NCBI RefSeq assembly: GCF_021869535.1
Contig: NW_026262581.1
Span: 113,922,771 to 113,986,770 of the forward strand
DNA from: Mytilus californianus
Lineage: Eukaryota; Mollusca; Bivalvia; Mytilida; Mytilidae
Reading direction: 5' to 3'
DNA: 64,000 bases
The position numbers and the translations under genes were made by a program. Position 1 is the first letter of the stretch. Every line of letters begins with the position of its first letter. Under the pieces are notes generated by a model, which saw nothing but the letters and a program-made list of their open reading frames with translations, was not told where the DNA came from and made no database searches. This document shows positions 11,338 through 22,699 of the stretch, in pieces.

Positions 11338-11960
11338 TAAACTCATCATAGATACCATGCTTAAAAGTTTGTACACCATCGTCTACAAAAGACTCATCAG
11401 TGACGCTCGAATCAAAAATGTTAAAAAGGCCAAATAAAGTACGGGATTGCAGAGTATTGTGAACCCAAACACTCTTAAATGTTTTTTCTAAATACAGCTT
11501 AGATAATCTATTCCTTGGGTAAAAAAATTCAAAGTTATAACTAAGATAATTCATGTCAACACAGAAGTCTGAACGGCACTTAATTTACAAAAAGAAAAAT
11601 AACTGAACATAACTTAACCTCTTAACAAGACTTGGCGTTTTTAGGTTCCGACTTTTCATATGTTGTTAAGATCAAAACGACCGTTCAAGACTAAATTACG
11701 TTTCCGAATGAACTACTGAACAATTTAAAAATACATAGACTGAATAGTGAATAGTCTGAACATAGACTGAACAGATCATGATTAACTGCAATCGAACTTC
11801 TTTATATTATTACATAATGATTTATTTTTCAGTCTTTTAGGAGCTGTTCAGATCAGAATTTGATCGCAGTGGATAAGTTTAAAAATTTACCAAAAGACTG
11901 AAATTATTTAACATATTTATTTTTCAGTCTTTTAAGAGCTGGTCAACTCAAAATTTGTTT
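11270..11960. repeat. Region of diverged AGTCTG/CAGACT-rich repeats
   Basis: ttatttttcagtcttttagg at about 11823 recurs as ttatttttcagtcttttaag at about 11918, roughly 96 bp apart. Words such as gattgactgcaagc, agtactg and agtctga recur. A related patch lies at 41320-41575 (gaattgactgcaagc, gatctgaacagctc). I have no family name for it. Confidence 0.4.
11338..11452 (-). repeat. Dispersed mussel repeat (gattcgagcgtcactga family), reverse copy
   Basis: Reverse complement of the block at 2566-2680: aaactcatcatagatacc, gtctacaaaagactcatcag, tgacgctcgaatcaaaaatg and ttaaaaaggccaaataaagt. Confidence 0.75.
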
Positions 11961-12387
11961 CCTTAAAAAAACATGAAAAAATGGTGGTACTTATAATTTC
12001 CCTTTAAATAGTTTTTGTCACTAGAAATCAAGATAATATGCAAAATAATCTAGTAAAGTTTCAGTACAAGACCTTTTTGATAAGCAGAGTTTTGTTCCCC
12101 CTTTGAAATTGTGAATGATAGATAACACAAAGTGAAGTAAAACAATTTGTATATTTGACAAGGAGTATTTGTTCTATGATTGATTCAGCATTTGTTTTCA
12201 ATTTCCCGATAACGTAAATCCAATAAATAACATGTAGTTCGTTAAACTTTATCTGTTTTCTGTTAACTCATACACAGCAACGGTTATATTTAATATTTTT
12301 ATAGTTAATCTTAAATCATACATGGCATAAATCTGTTTCTCTTATGGTTGTGGCCTGTTATCTACTTCTTGCATGAAGAGAAGTATC
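11961..12387. other. Non-coding stretch
   Basis: Nothing recognised. Confidence 0.4.
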
Positions 12388-12417
12388 TCGTATCACACTG
12401 CACGGAGTGTGATACGA
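12388..12417. repeat. Perfect 12 bp hairpin tcgtatcacact/agtgtgatacga
   Basis: Arms at 12388-12399 and 12406-12417 with the loop gcacgg. A second partial copy of the right arm, gtgatacgaaaa, follows at 12422. This pattern resembles the tip of a short inverted-repeat element. The GC loop is not followed by a T tract, so it is not a terminator. Confidence 0.85.
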
Positions 12418-13374
12418 AAAAGTGATACGAAAACTGCGTTAATTTGATTGGCTTATCCAGCATCATGTGACGATATTACAACATTTCCATTGGCTATTCA
12501 TTAGGTCATTGATGACTTTAAAAGGTTAAGACGATGTACATTTCGTCCATGGCAACGGACATATGTGATTTTTCAATAATATACAAAACACTCGTTATTT
12601 AAGTTGAATAGCAATAATAAAAAAGGCTCGTTTATTATCATATTGAAATTAAATAACTCGAGTCAAGTTGATATCAAGCAATATCCAATTCTCACTTGTT
12701 CTGAAACCTATAATTACAAATAGTTTTTGTCCTGTACTTGATATATGTCTGTTCTGTTTAACCCACCCTAAACGTCGGGAACTTATTCAGTTGTTAATTA
12801 AAGAATCAAGTTTAAGGCAAAGCATAACTAACAACCAATTTATGTGGAAATAACGGCCACAGTTCACTTCGAATGACGAGATCTGACATGATAGCAGAAT
12901 GCCGACGTAATTGATTTAATTGACAAGTCTGTGCACCTTTGGTGACAAAGGATGCTCAAGTTCATCAAGGTTAAATACTAAAGAGAACGAGGACCATGAT
13001 CCCCAAATACGTCGACTCATATTCGCATCACCCACTGGTTGTCAGGGGAGTGAAGATTAACAATTTCTAGATCATAAAACAGTTAAGCTTGAACAGGTAC
13101 CAATTCAGAACCGGTCACTCATGGTATACATGAGATTGTCTCAACAGAACTTCCTGCGGTATCATAACCCCTTAATCTTGCCACGTAAGTGGGTCTATAA
13201 ACACTCATTTAAAAGCCCCCCTTAAAAATCCCCAAGAAATTCCATTCCCAATTATACTTCGGGGAAACAGCAAATTTTGTACGATGATAGGAAAGTTTCA
13301 ATTCATCCTTGAATGTTGTTTAAGTATATATCATACCCTATATCGGATAAGTGAGTTCCGTCAAACCTATACAA
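12418..13374. other. Non-coding stretch
   Basis: No gene or named repeat is recognised. Confidence 0.4.
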
Positions 13375-14582
13375 TAAAATTGAGAATGGAAATGGGGAAT
13401 GTGTCAAAGAGACAACAACCCGACCATAGAGCAGACAACAGCCGAAGGCCACCAACGGGTCCTCAATGCAGCGAGAAAATCCCGCACCCGGAGGCGTCCT
13501 TCAGCTGGCCCCTAAATAAATATGTATACTAGTTCAGTGATAATGGACGTCATACTAAACTCCAAATTATACACAAGAAACTAAAATAAAAAATGATACA
13601 AGACTAACAAAGGCCAGAGGCTCCTGACTTGGGACAGGCGCAAAAATGCGGCGGGGTTAAACATGTTTTTTGAGATCTCAACCCTCCCCCTATACCTCTA
13701 GCCAATGTAGAAAAAACAAACGTACAACAGTACGCACAGTAAAACTCAGTTTAAGAGAAGTCAGAGTCCGATGTCAGAATAAGAAACAAAAGAAAATAAA
13801 CAAAATGACAATAATACATAAATAACAACAGACTACTAGCAGTTACTGACATGCCAGATCCAGACCTCAATTAAACTGATTGAAAGATTATGTCTTCATC
13901 ATATGAATATCAGGCACAATCCCTCCTGTTAGGGGGTTAGTATTATACCATCATAAAATATATGAGAAGAACATAACCCGTGTCATGTCAACAACTGGTT
14001 TTAGAATAAATATGTTTAATTCCGATGCAAAGACCCTATAAGTGAATCAATATTAAAGCCAAAATATGCAATCTTTAATGACCTGACAACAGTATCGTAA
14101 CTATATCCCTTCTTAATAAGTCTGTTTATAGGTTTTGTTAGCTTTTGAGGTGAATACTGACATTTTTGTGCTTTGTAAAGAATATTACCATAAAAGATTG
14201 GATGTGAAATACCCGAACGTATATGATGTCTGCATGTTGAGTTATATTTACGAATGATGTCCTTATACCGATGATAAAATTTAGTAAATGTTTTGACTAG
14301 TTTATGATATCGAAAACCCTGGTGTAATAATTTTTCAGTAATACATAAATTTCTCTCGCTATAATCTGATACGGTGTAACATACACGAGCGAATCGTGCA
14401 AGTTGAGATATATAAACACCATAAGATGGTGACAAGGGAACGTCACCATCTAGAAATGGATAATTAACGATAGGAAATGAAAAATCATCTCTTTTATCAT
14501 AAATTTTTGTATTAAGCTTCCCGTTAATGATATAGATATCAAGATCGAGGAAAGGACAGTGTTCATTTCTCGAGCTCGGATA
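13375..14582 (-). mobile_element. 5'-truncated retroelement copy (YGVYISQL-type reverse transcriptase), minus strand
   Basis: The element comprises the C-terminal part of an RT-type ORF (14582-14016) and about 640 bp of 3' untranslated sequence. It ends at ctcaattttattgt (minus strand), about position 13375. The 3' part contains gtcccaagtcaggagcctct and ccggccatagag-type words familiar from bivalve repeats. A second copy with the same 3' end lies inverted at 17981-18886. Both copies are cut at different 5' points but share one 3' end, as expected for target-primed retrotransposition. Whether the family is a LINE or Penelope-like element I cannot say. Confidence 0.7.
14016..14582 (-). pseudogene. 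Reverse-transcriptase-derived ORF, C-terminal fragment
   Basis: A frame of 188 codons is open from a stop at 14583-14585 to a stop at 14016. It contains CPFLDLDIYI, YDKRDDFSFPIVNYPFLDGD, SYGVYISQLARFARVC and LLHQGFRYHKLVKTFTKFY. I recognise this string of motifs as the region downstream of the catalytic palm in a reverse-transcriptase family very common in molluscs and cnidarians. The catalytic palm is missing, so the fragment cannot polymerise. There is no start codon of its own. Its upstream edge overlaps the end of the SGNH-like frame in another frame, which marks the junction of the two. Confidence 0.7.
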
Positions 14583-15532
14583 TTAGATGATGAATATTAC
14601 AGTGTCCGACCTTCAACACATAATTGTTTATAGTAGAGTTTACTCGTTTTCGAGATCTTTCGATAGCTTGTCCATCTTTTGCACCATGTCAATACATTCG
14701 CATTAACATTTCGCTCCACACGATGCGAGTGTTAGGTAATAGTAGGTGCAGCCGCAGAATATCACTTTCAATATTTTGAATTAGTTCAATGATTTTAACT
14801 TTTGTCAGATCGTTGGAACCAAGTTGAATAACTATCATGACGGGAGGAGAAAAATTGTTAACTGCATGCGAGACTGTGGCATTAAGTTCATTCCACAACA
14901 TACGCCTTTTTCCAAACCAGCGTATGGACGCCCCTCTGCTTTGAAGACCAATGTTTGGGCCCCATATTTTTCTGTGCCCAATATACAAATGAAGATCCAA
15001 CGAACCAAATAGCTTTTGAACCAAGGTTATTGTTTGATGAACTCTGCAAACCGCTTGGATCAGGTTGTGAAGTCATTGGATCCGAAATTCCCCTTGAACT
15101 GTCAAGTATGTTTTCCTCGTTGCGTCGTGGACTTTCTTGAGATGTCTCTTCCAGGATCCTAAATGGCATGAATGGGGACTCCTGATCATTTGCGTCCGCC
15201 ACGATGTTGATCACCGGTCCATGAGCCATTGACAAATAAGAAGCTGTCACTGTTCTAGAAACTGGTACATTGTCTACAGTTCTTTGCGTGTTCTGTGATC
15301 TTCGCACACCCATGTCTGATGAAGATGGAAGTGCTCCTTGTGTTGATGGCACCGGATCAAGTGGTCTCTGTTTGCCTTTTCTAAGTTTCTTGGCTGGACC
15401 TGGCTGATGTATAACCTTTCTTGGAGCATTACGAGGTCTCTTTGGTGGTTTCATATCTAAATAAAAGAATATGAAATGCGGATGTCGTAGATTTTTGACG
15501 ATTGTCTTTTTGAAACTTTCACTAATCTTCAA
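14563..15532 (-). pseudogene. SGNH/GDSL-hydrolase-like protein, broken
   Basis: The first frame (15532 to about 14960) starts with ATG and has a basic, proline-rich N-terminal part, a Ser/Pro-rich linker and then KAIWFVGSSFVYWAQ, which looks like the block I nucleophile region (GSS). The frame then changes at a run of A near 14965. The second frame carries GASIRWFGKRRMLWNEL and VIQLGSNDL, the block III G-x-N-D motif, then NTRIVWSEMLMR. A TGA at 14689-14691 interrupts it, and the same frame continues to a second TGA at 14563-14565. The final D-x-x-H block is not seen, probably lost at the junction with the retroelement. SGNH domains of this type accompany some retroelements, so a mobile origin is likely but unproven. 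The enzymatic role would be ester hydrolysis if intact. Confidence 0.6.
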
Positions 15533-17980
15533 GAGCGGCTAGTTTGATGTGGGGCTGAAGAGTCACGTGATGTTAATTAGCCAGAAACAAGATACGGATC
15601 CGAATGATGCAATAATTCTTTTATTGAAAATAAATAAATTAATCAAATCTCTTTCATTAAATTGGTTTATCTTATAAATGAGTACAATGCGACAGCTGCA
15701 TTTCATTTTGATTACATCTAATAAAAGTATCCTGGATTTTAATTGGTTGTTTGCTAGGTTTTTTTATCATGTGCTTTTTTTATTCAGATGAATTTCATTC
15801 AATATTTCAGCATCGCCGGTGTATAAACACAATGGCGTCTCTGTCGTTGCATGTGCCGAAGCGTACAATTATGCTTCTTTTTACCTTTACGAAAACATTT
15901 GATAATTTTTGCGACTAGCCTTCGCTAACGTATTATTTTAAATAGCGACAAGAGCAATGATAAATGAATTTCGAATCATTACTTCACCATTTTTATTTAT
16001 ATTTCGGGCTACTTAGAAAATAAAAGCATGTTCAGAAGGGGTATTTGACAAAAAATATACTAATCGGCTCAGGAAATTTTAACTTCTATTGCTTGGTTTA
16101 TTTTTTCCCAAATACCATTCCTGATCAATTATATCTGTTCAAAAGTCGTTTAAAAACATGCAGTCATTTCTAATTAAAACTAATCGTCTCAAGTTTACAG
16201 CAGTGAGACGAAGCTTCACTAATGCTTGAAACTTTATTTCATTTCTGGAGGATTCTCCCACTGAATATTGCAATTTGTTATCAAGTGAACTGTGCATTTA
16301 GTATAAACTCATAAATCATAAAAGATAAATTAAAATTAATGATTTTATAGTGTACTTACATCCATACGGATAATTTTATTGAAACATTATATAACTGATA
16401 AGGTTTTTAAATCTTTAAGGAAATAAATGCAAATGCATGAAAAACTAATTTCCTACAAATGCCTGTAGCAATTTAGATAAATCGACATCTGCAAAGAGAA
16501 GTTGTCCCTAATATGTCTGAAAGAGATATTATTGAGTCATGAATATAAAAACTAATTGAGCATCGAATCGAATAGTGTTGAAAATGCTATGCATGCTTTT
16601 TGACATTTCGGTTATGACAGGGCAAGTTAATGAATGTAAAGAAAACCAAAATGTTAAAAGCAAAAATTTTTTAAACTTTGATTGAAAGCATTGATTTCAT
16701 GGAGTATAAATTGTTATCTGTATGGTGATCACTATAATATCAATTCAACGCCAAACAACATCCTGATGAGAATTGCCGATTTTGAAAAGCGTAATATATA
16801 TTCTATTTTCTTCTTTTTCGCTTAATCGAAAATACTGTATATCTTCTTATTTTTGTTTTGCCAACACTTTCTAGGATATATGACATAATTTTGCAATTAC
16901 CACAGAGATCAATCGTCTCCCTCAAGTATAAATAACATTGAAACCCTTTGTAACTTTGCAATTGTAAGAGACTTTAGCTGCCTATAACTCCTGTCCGTAT
17001 ACTTAACAATCGACATGACCTTTGAAAATTGCAGTTTGGCATATGACCCCGGTATAAATATAAATAAGATCTCCAATATCATAACGACGATTTTTCTGTT
17101 TAATATTAGAGATTAAGAAAAACATTATACATCATCGTTTTACATGTAACTAGTATAATCTATTTTTGGCGGGTATACGAATTATAATTATTGTAAATGC
17201 ATTAAGGGTTCACCTTTTCAGCTAACATTCTTTTCAATAAATGAATGAAGTTATTGAGTACATGCGCAGAGATCAACATCAAGGTTGCATACATATGGAT
17301 ATAAATGAGGTCGAAGTAGATTCTCGCAAGTCAAATTTTATGATGTATCGGCGATGTTTTAGGGTTTATCTTGACGAAATTTAACATAACTAAATGCTTA
17401 TAACCAATAACTATTTAATATTCCGTTTGTGTAAATGTTCGAAGCCAAGAAAAACATATTTTGATTATTTCAACTTAATCTTATTGCCAGTCCCTTTAAT
17501 ACTATAGTTTTAAGATTTGACTGCGAAACAGATATAATGACATAAATATATATATTTTACCCTGAAATGCATAATGAAAAAGTTTCCATTACAGGAATAT
17601 AAATCATCATAATAATAGAAAAATTTTCGCATCATTTGTGAAGTCATTGAATTATAACAGTCAAAGTCACTAAAATATTTTCCTTCAATAATTATATTTG
17701 ATGACTGACAATCCTAGTACTACAAATAGTGAATATGATAAAATGTCTCAAAGTGTCGTTAAACAACAACGAGCATAACATGTCAACTTCACACATCTCA
17801 TGCAAAGATTGCTAAATAAAATGGAAGTTTCGTATTGTCTACTACACATAATGACAATCAATCTAATGAAAGCTTTTGAATATTGGTCTCCGAAAATTTC
17901 CATTCACAAGGCGCTAGTGTGCTTTAACATGCCAACAAAGACGAATAACAGCCTCTTTACTTATCAAATTAACTTGGTGG
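15533..17980. other. AT-rich non-coding stretch
   Basis: No gene, RNA or repeat is recognised across about 2.4 kb. Confidence 0.5.
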
Positions 17981-18234
17981 TATACAAGGACATCATTCGT
18001 AAATATAAATTAACATGCAGACATCTTATACGTTCAGGTATTTCACATCCAATCTTTTATGGTAATATTCTTTAAAAAGCTCAAAAATGTCGGCATTCAC
18101 CTCAAAAGCTAACCAAACCTTTAAACAGACTTATTGGGAAGGGATATAGTTACGATACTGTTGTCAAGTCATTAAGGATTGCATATTTTGGTATTAATAT
18201 TGATTCACTCATAGGGTCTTTGCATCGGAAATAA
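17981..18234 (+). pseudogene. Reverse-transcriptase-derived ORF, extreme C-terminal fragment
   Basis: It encodes DIIRKYKLTCRHLIRSGISH and, after an in-frame TAA at 18073-18075, a continuation ending GSLHRK and a natural stop at 18232-18234. The TAA replaces a tyrosine codon seen in the other copy. Only the last ~85 codons of the ORF are present, so it is non-functional. Confidence 0.7.
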
Positions 18235-18886
18235 ACATATTTATTCTAAAACCAGTTGTTGGCATGATACGGGTTATGTCCTTCTCATATATTTTATGAT
18301 GGTATGATACTAAACCCCTAACGGGAGGGATTGTACTTGATTTTCATATGATGAAGACATAATCTTTCAATCAGTTTAATTGAGGTCTGGAGCTGGCATG
18401 TCAGTAACTGCTAGTAGTCCTTTGTTAATTTATGTATCATTGTCATTTTGCTTAGTTTCTTTTGTTACCTATTCTGACATCGGACTCGGACTTCTTTTAA
18501 ACGGAGTTTTACTGTGCGTATTGCTGTGTGTTTCTTTATTCTACATTGGCTAGAGGTATTAGGGGAGGGTTTAGATCTCACAAAACATGTTTAACCCCGC
18601 CGCTTTTTTGCGCCTGTCCCAAGTCAGGAGCCTCTGGCCTTTGTTAGTCTTGTATGTTTATTTAATTTTAGTTCATTTATATGTTTTGGAGATTAGTATG
18701 ACGTCCATTTTCACTGAACTAGTACACATTTTTATTTAGGGACCAGCTGAGGACCACCTCCGGGTGCGGGATTTTCTCGCTGCGTTGAAGACCCTTTGGT
18801 GGCCTTCGGCTGTTGTCTGCTCTATGGCCGGGTTGTTGTCTCTTTGACATATTCCCCATTTCCATTCTCAATTTTAGTATTGTCAA
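17981..18886 (+). mobile_element. 5'-truncated retroelement copy, plus strand
   Basis: Homology to the minus-strand copy starts at tacaaggacatcattcgtaa (17981) and continues through the ORF end and the whole 3' untranslated region to ctcaattttagtattgt (18886). This copy is shorter at the 5' end than the copy at 13375-14582 and lies in the opposite direction 3.4 kb away. Sequence divergence is clear but modest by eye. Confidence 0.75.
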
Positions 18887-19379
18887 CTATAAATAATGGC
18901 AAAATCTCCCAACAAGTACGAAAGCTTTCGGGCAAACGATCTGAAAGAAGTAGCATTTATATAGCGTTATTCTATAGGCCAAATGTGTTCCCTCATTCCC
19001 CGCAAAACCAGTCAAATTAAAATTGCGATGAAGTTTGGCAAGTCACACATAATGGCAAGCAATCTCTATAAAAGGTTAGCTTTCGCACATATGATTTCGG
19101 ATTGAAAACGGTTCGAAAGGTATCATAATACTATGACCCTCACTCGCAGTTAGATACGCGAATCTTTACATTGTGCAAGACAAATTTAATACAATTGTTT
19201 GTAGAAAAAGTCTGTAAAACCGAAAATTTACATTTCATTACCTTAAAACAATTTTACTTTGATATCGAAAATAAATTTTAAAAACTAAAATTCATAAAAC
19301 TCTAACACAAATACTTCGAAACCACAAATAATAATAAAAAAAGAAGCATACATTCAGAAAACATGCCTAGTTTAGTATT
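18887..19379. other. Non-coding stretch
   Basis: Nothing recognised. Confidence 0.4.
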
Positions 19380-19596
19380 TGGTAACCTGCTCAACATGTC
19401 ACTCTGGTTTGTAAAGGATAGGTATGTTGCACTAAGCATTAAATTTGGTAAACAAGGCAACAAGTGCCTCGGTTTGTAACAGTACCAGTATCAGTATGTT
19501 GCACTCATTAGTGAATCTGGTAAACAGTGCAAAATGTCCCTCGGCTTGTTAAGGGATAAGTATGTTGCACTCAGCAGTGAATCTGGTACAATGCAG
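19380..19596. repeat. Degenerate ~69 bp tandem repeat, about three units
   Basis: tatgttgcact recurs at 19423, 19495 and 19561 (72 and 66 bp apart). Each is followed by agtgaatctggtaaaca-like sequence and cctcggtttgtaac- or cctcggcttgttaag-like sequence. Units vary in length and sequence, so the array is old. Confidence 0.7.
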
Positions 19597-19622
19597 ATGA
19601 TGTTTTTGTCTTCTTTAAAAGA

Positions 19623-19744
19623 ATATGGTTGTGCAGACATTCACAATGCAGTAGATTTTCATTTTTTCAAGTCTTATCAAAATTAGTTCGTTTTCAGTTC
19701 AGTTGAAAATAAAAATAAGTTTGTTTTGCTAAGTCTTGTAATGT
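19623..19744. repeat. 122 bp direct repeat, copy 1
   Basis: The block starts atatggttgtgcagacattc and ends gctaagtcttgtaatgt. It is identical by eye to 20525-20646, 902 bp downstream. The two copies lie on either side of the GAT microsatellite and the first ccatgg-rich block. Confidence 0.9.
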
Positions 19745-19807
19745 GTAATTGCTCTATTTTTTTTGCAAACATAGCACGTACGTATACGGAGTAAATTTAT
19801 ATTTTTC

Positions 19808-19872
<65 letters not shown>

Positions 19873-19894
19873 CGATGATGATGACGATGATGAT

Positions 19895-19967
<73 letters not shown>
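19808..19967. repeat. (GAT)n microsatellite with GAC interruptions
   Basis: About 53 trinucleotide units. GAC variants are clustered in the middle (19870-19927), where GATGAC alternates as a six-base unit. Reading it as a polymethionine frame is an artefact of the repeat. Confidence 0.95.
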
Positions 19968-20104
19968 CATATTCAGGACGAGAACATGTTTATGTAATAT
20001 GAATATTAACCCTGCTTTGTACTAGACCGACACGCTGAGTCGGATTTTTAACGTGCTTGTTTACAAGGTAACATTCCGCAGGAAGACATGTCACCTTACC
20101 CGGT

Positions 20105-20345
20105 GTCATATGGTATTTTGAACCCCATGGAAAATTGACCCAGGGGTCAAAATACCGCTATGGTAAAATGAACCACCCATGGTAAATTGAACCCCCCTGT
20201 ATGGAAAATTGATCCCCCATGGTAAATTGAACCCCCTGCTTTTTCATTTTAGATAGTTATTAGAACATTATACATTATTTTAAAGATTATTATAGATTTA
20301 AAATCAGACATACCAAAAGGGGAGGTAAATTTTCCATGGTAGGAA
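20105..20345. repeat. ccatggtaaattgaacccc-type short repeats
   Basis: The motif (cc)catggtaaattgaacccc or catggaaaattga recurs at least five times between 20125 and 20245, with one inverted remnant (ggtcaaaataccg). A further gtaaattttccatgg lies at 20325-20340. The same words reappear in the 20648-21140 array. Confidence 0.7.
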
Positions 20346-20524
20346 AAAAAAATACCATGGCTTGGTATAAGTGCTCTGAACATGCTGAAGTCTTTACTAA
20401 CAAAATTTCATTCAAAATACTTATTGAAGCATTATGACTAGACCATGTATCTTGAATGCTTTGGTTATTTGAAATCCTAACATATAAAGGGAGTTAAATT
20501 TCCCATGGTAATAATTATGATGAT

Positions 20525-20646
20525 ATATGGTTGTGCAGACATTCACAATGCAGTAGATTTTCATTTTTTCAAGTCTTATCAAAATTAGTTCGTTTTCAGT
20601 TCAGTTGAAAATAAAAATAAGTTTGTTTTGCTAAGTCTTGTAATGT
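20525..20646. repeat. 122 bp direct repeat, copy 2
   Basis: Second copy of the block at 19623-19744, identical by eye. It is immediately followed by the ~170 bp array. Confidence 0.9.
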
Positions 20647-20647
20647 A

Positions 20648-21140
20648 TTGAAAATTTTACTAAGCCATGGTATTTTGACCCCCCTGCCATGGTATATTGA
20701 ACCCCTTACTATAGACCTCTAATTAAAAAAAATCTAGCTATTCTAACTCCTTTATATAGTTATAATAGTCCAATAAGTAGTTAGTATGTATTTAACATGT
20801 TGGAAGAGATGTTTTGTAAATTTTACTTAGCCATGGTATTTTACCCCCCCCCCCCCCTACCATGGTATACTGAACCCCTTACTTTAGACCTCTAATTTCA
20901 AAAATTCTAGCTATTCTAACTCCTTTACATAGTTATAATACTCCAATAAGTAGTTTGTATGTATTTAACATGCTGGAAAAGATGTTTTGAAAATTTTACT
21001 TAGCCGTGGTATTTTGTCCCCCATGCCATGGTATATTGAACCCCCTACTATAGACCTCTAATTAAAAAAAATCTAGCTATTCTAACTCCTTTACATAGTA
21101 ATAATACTCCACTTAGTAGTGTGTATGTATTTAACAAGCT
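20648..21140. repeat. Three-unit tandem repeat, period 166-173 bp
   Basis: Units contain ttttacttagccatggtatt, ccatggtatattgaacccc, ctagctattctaactccttt and aatactccaataagtagt. The ccatgg (ccgtgg in unit 3) falls at 20665, 20831 and 21004. Unit 2 has a run of at least 13 C. The array shares its ccatgg/ttgaacccc words with the block at 20105-20345. Confidence 0.85.
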
Positions 21141-21654
21141 TGTTGGTTTGTGATGTTAGACATTTTGACGATTTTCATTCAAAGGATTGATAGATTAATA
21201 CACATTTTACGATAGTTCGTCTGCGAAAGAAATGCTTAGTGGTGCTTTAATTCTAAAACGTTCAATTATCGCTGCCTCAATAACATTCCTGAATGTCGGT
21301 AAATTCAATTAGTCTATTTCGTGCCATTCGAAATTATATCTGAAATTAACTATTTTCATATTTGTCTGTCTGATTCCATATAAAAACTGCTAACCTCAAA
21401 ACTAACTGTATAGCGATTTCTGATATTCATTGAGACAAAACAGCAAAGAGATAAACAAAAACAAAAAACAGTATGTAGATTTTCGATAATCGGAAGCTAC
21501 TGTGTAACATAGCATCAATTGTTAAAAAGTATTGTTATTAATATGGAATTAAATTTCGATTGTCGATTTGGGAATTTTGTGTTGTTGGGAGATGTTTGAA
21601 AGTTTTTTTTTTTTGTGTATTCACAACTTTGTTAAAACTCGGTACGATTAAAAG
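21141..21654. other. Non-coding stretch
   Basis: Nothing recognised. Confidence 0.4.
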
Positions 21655-22402
21655 GAGGGTTTCATCCCTAATTCACACAAATATAAAGGCCCAACTCGAC
21701 GTCCCGAAAAGATCTGTTCTAGAGTTCAGATTATTTAAATTTTCAGGAATTAAGATTATACAAAAATATTTTACACAAATTTGTCTTTGGAAGCGGAAAT
21801 ATGATATAGGTTGCTAGCTGGTCTGGATTTTGATAGAAAAAAACTAATCAGATGCATAAAATACCTTATGTCATGGGTCATGCACGGACTGTCTTACTTT
21901 ACAGGGATGCTTATGCGGCACATTAAAGATAAGATAAATTTTAACCCGACATTTACCCATTGTACATTTGAATGTACCACAGAACTTAAATTTACTTGAA
22001 TACATTGACCTCTTATCTTGTCGACGTTGAAGCCCGTCAGACAACAGAAGAATCCTTGATGAAATTTGAAATTTAAACAACTCTTAATTTTCACTAGAAC
22101 GAATATTGTAAAAATAAGACGCCAAGGTCTAAACTAGCTCTAGCTTAATAACGTGTTATAGTATTCTTTTACTTATCTTTATTAATATAACTTTTACTGT
22201 TAAGTCTGTTTTTTGAGATATCCATTTGACGTGACTCTGTATTTATGTATCCCGTCATACTTTGAACGACAAAATTATTTTATGTCTACCTGTGCGAATT
22301 TCAGACGCGCGATTTTACGCCAGTACTTAAAACCTTCCATCCTTTATGGGTGGATTTTACATAGATAAATAAAATCGTATAATATAAGCAAAATGAGGAT
22401 GT
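21655..22402. repeat. Tandem-duplicated segment, copy A left part
   Basis: From agggtttcatccctaattca to gcaaaatgaggatgt this matches 32686-33527 closely (a few substitutions, plus one internal ~106 bp duplication in the other copy). Copy A is split at 22402/22403 by Gypsy-1 and resumes at 32195. Short open frames here (for example MKIKSCLNFKFHQGFFCCLT on the minus strand) occur in both copies but show no family. Confidence 0.9.
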
Positions 22403-22653
22403 TGTTGTGCCGATATGGTACAAATAAGTAAGGTGTGTGTGTAATAAACAGAATACCTTTAATATCTGTAAATATCTGTAAATCTGATGAATATATCAGT
22501 CAGCAGACAGCAATTGAATATATATAACATGTGGTGATTACAGTAAAACGGAAGTCGAAGGGAATCTCTCTATTACGTCACGCAACACAGGGAATACTAC
22601 AGCATGCTGTAGAATGTGGACTGGTTCTTCCTATACAAACTAACGGCACCACA
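22403..22653 (-). repeat. 3' LTR of Gypsy-1
   Basis: On the minus strand it starts TGTGGTGCCG and ends CGGCACAACA, giving imperfect terminal inverted repeats with TG..CA ends. It is 251 bp. By eye it differs from the other LTR by one substitution (agcatgctg/agcatactg) and a short 2 bp indel (caattgaat/caataat). Confidence 0.95.
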
Positions 22654-22668
22654 TCCGCCCCATTCCTG
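22654..22668 (-). other. Polypurine tract of Gypsy-1
   Basis: Immediately upstream of the 3' LTR on the minus strand the sequence reads caggaatggggcgga, purine-rich and in the position of the plus-strand primer. Confidence 0.65.
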
Positions 22669-22691
22669 TAGAACCAGACACATTCTCAAAC

Positions 22692-22699
22692 TATAAAAG
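22692..22699 (+). promoter_or_regulatory. Candidate TATA box for the antisense TatD-like gene
   Basis: tataaaag lies 39 bp inside the LTR boundary on the plus strand and about 360 bp before the ATG at 23060. It is a good TATA match pointing at the antisense gene. No transcript evidence is available. Confidence 0.35.

Noticed and set aside
17800-17980. 5' part of the plus-strand frame before the retroelement copy as coding
   Set aside because: Homology to the other retroelement copy starts only at 17981; the upstream frame is open by chance.
19749-19997. Open frame of 82 codons made of methionines
   Set aside because: It is one frame of the GAT microsatellite, with no other coding sign.
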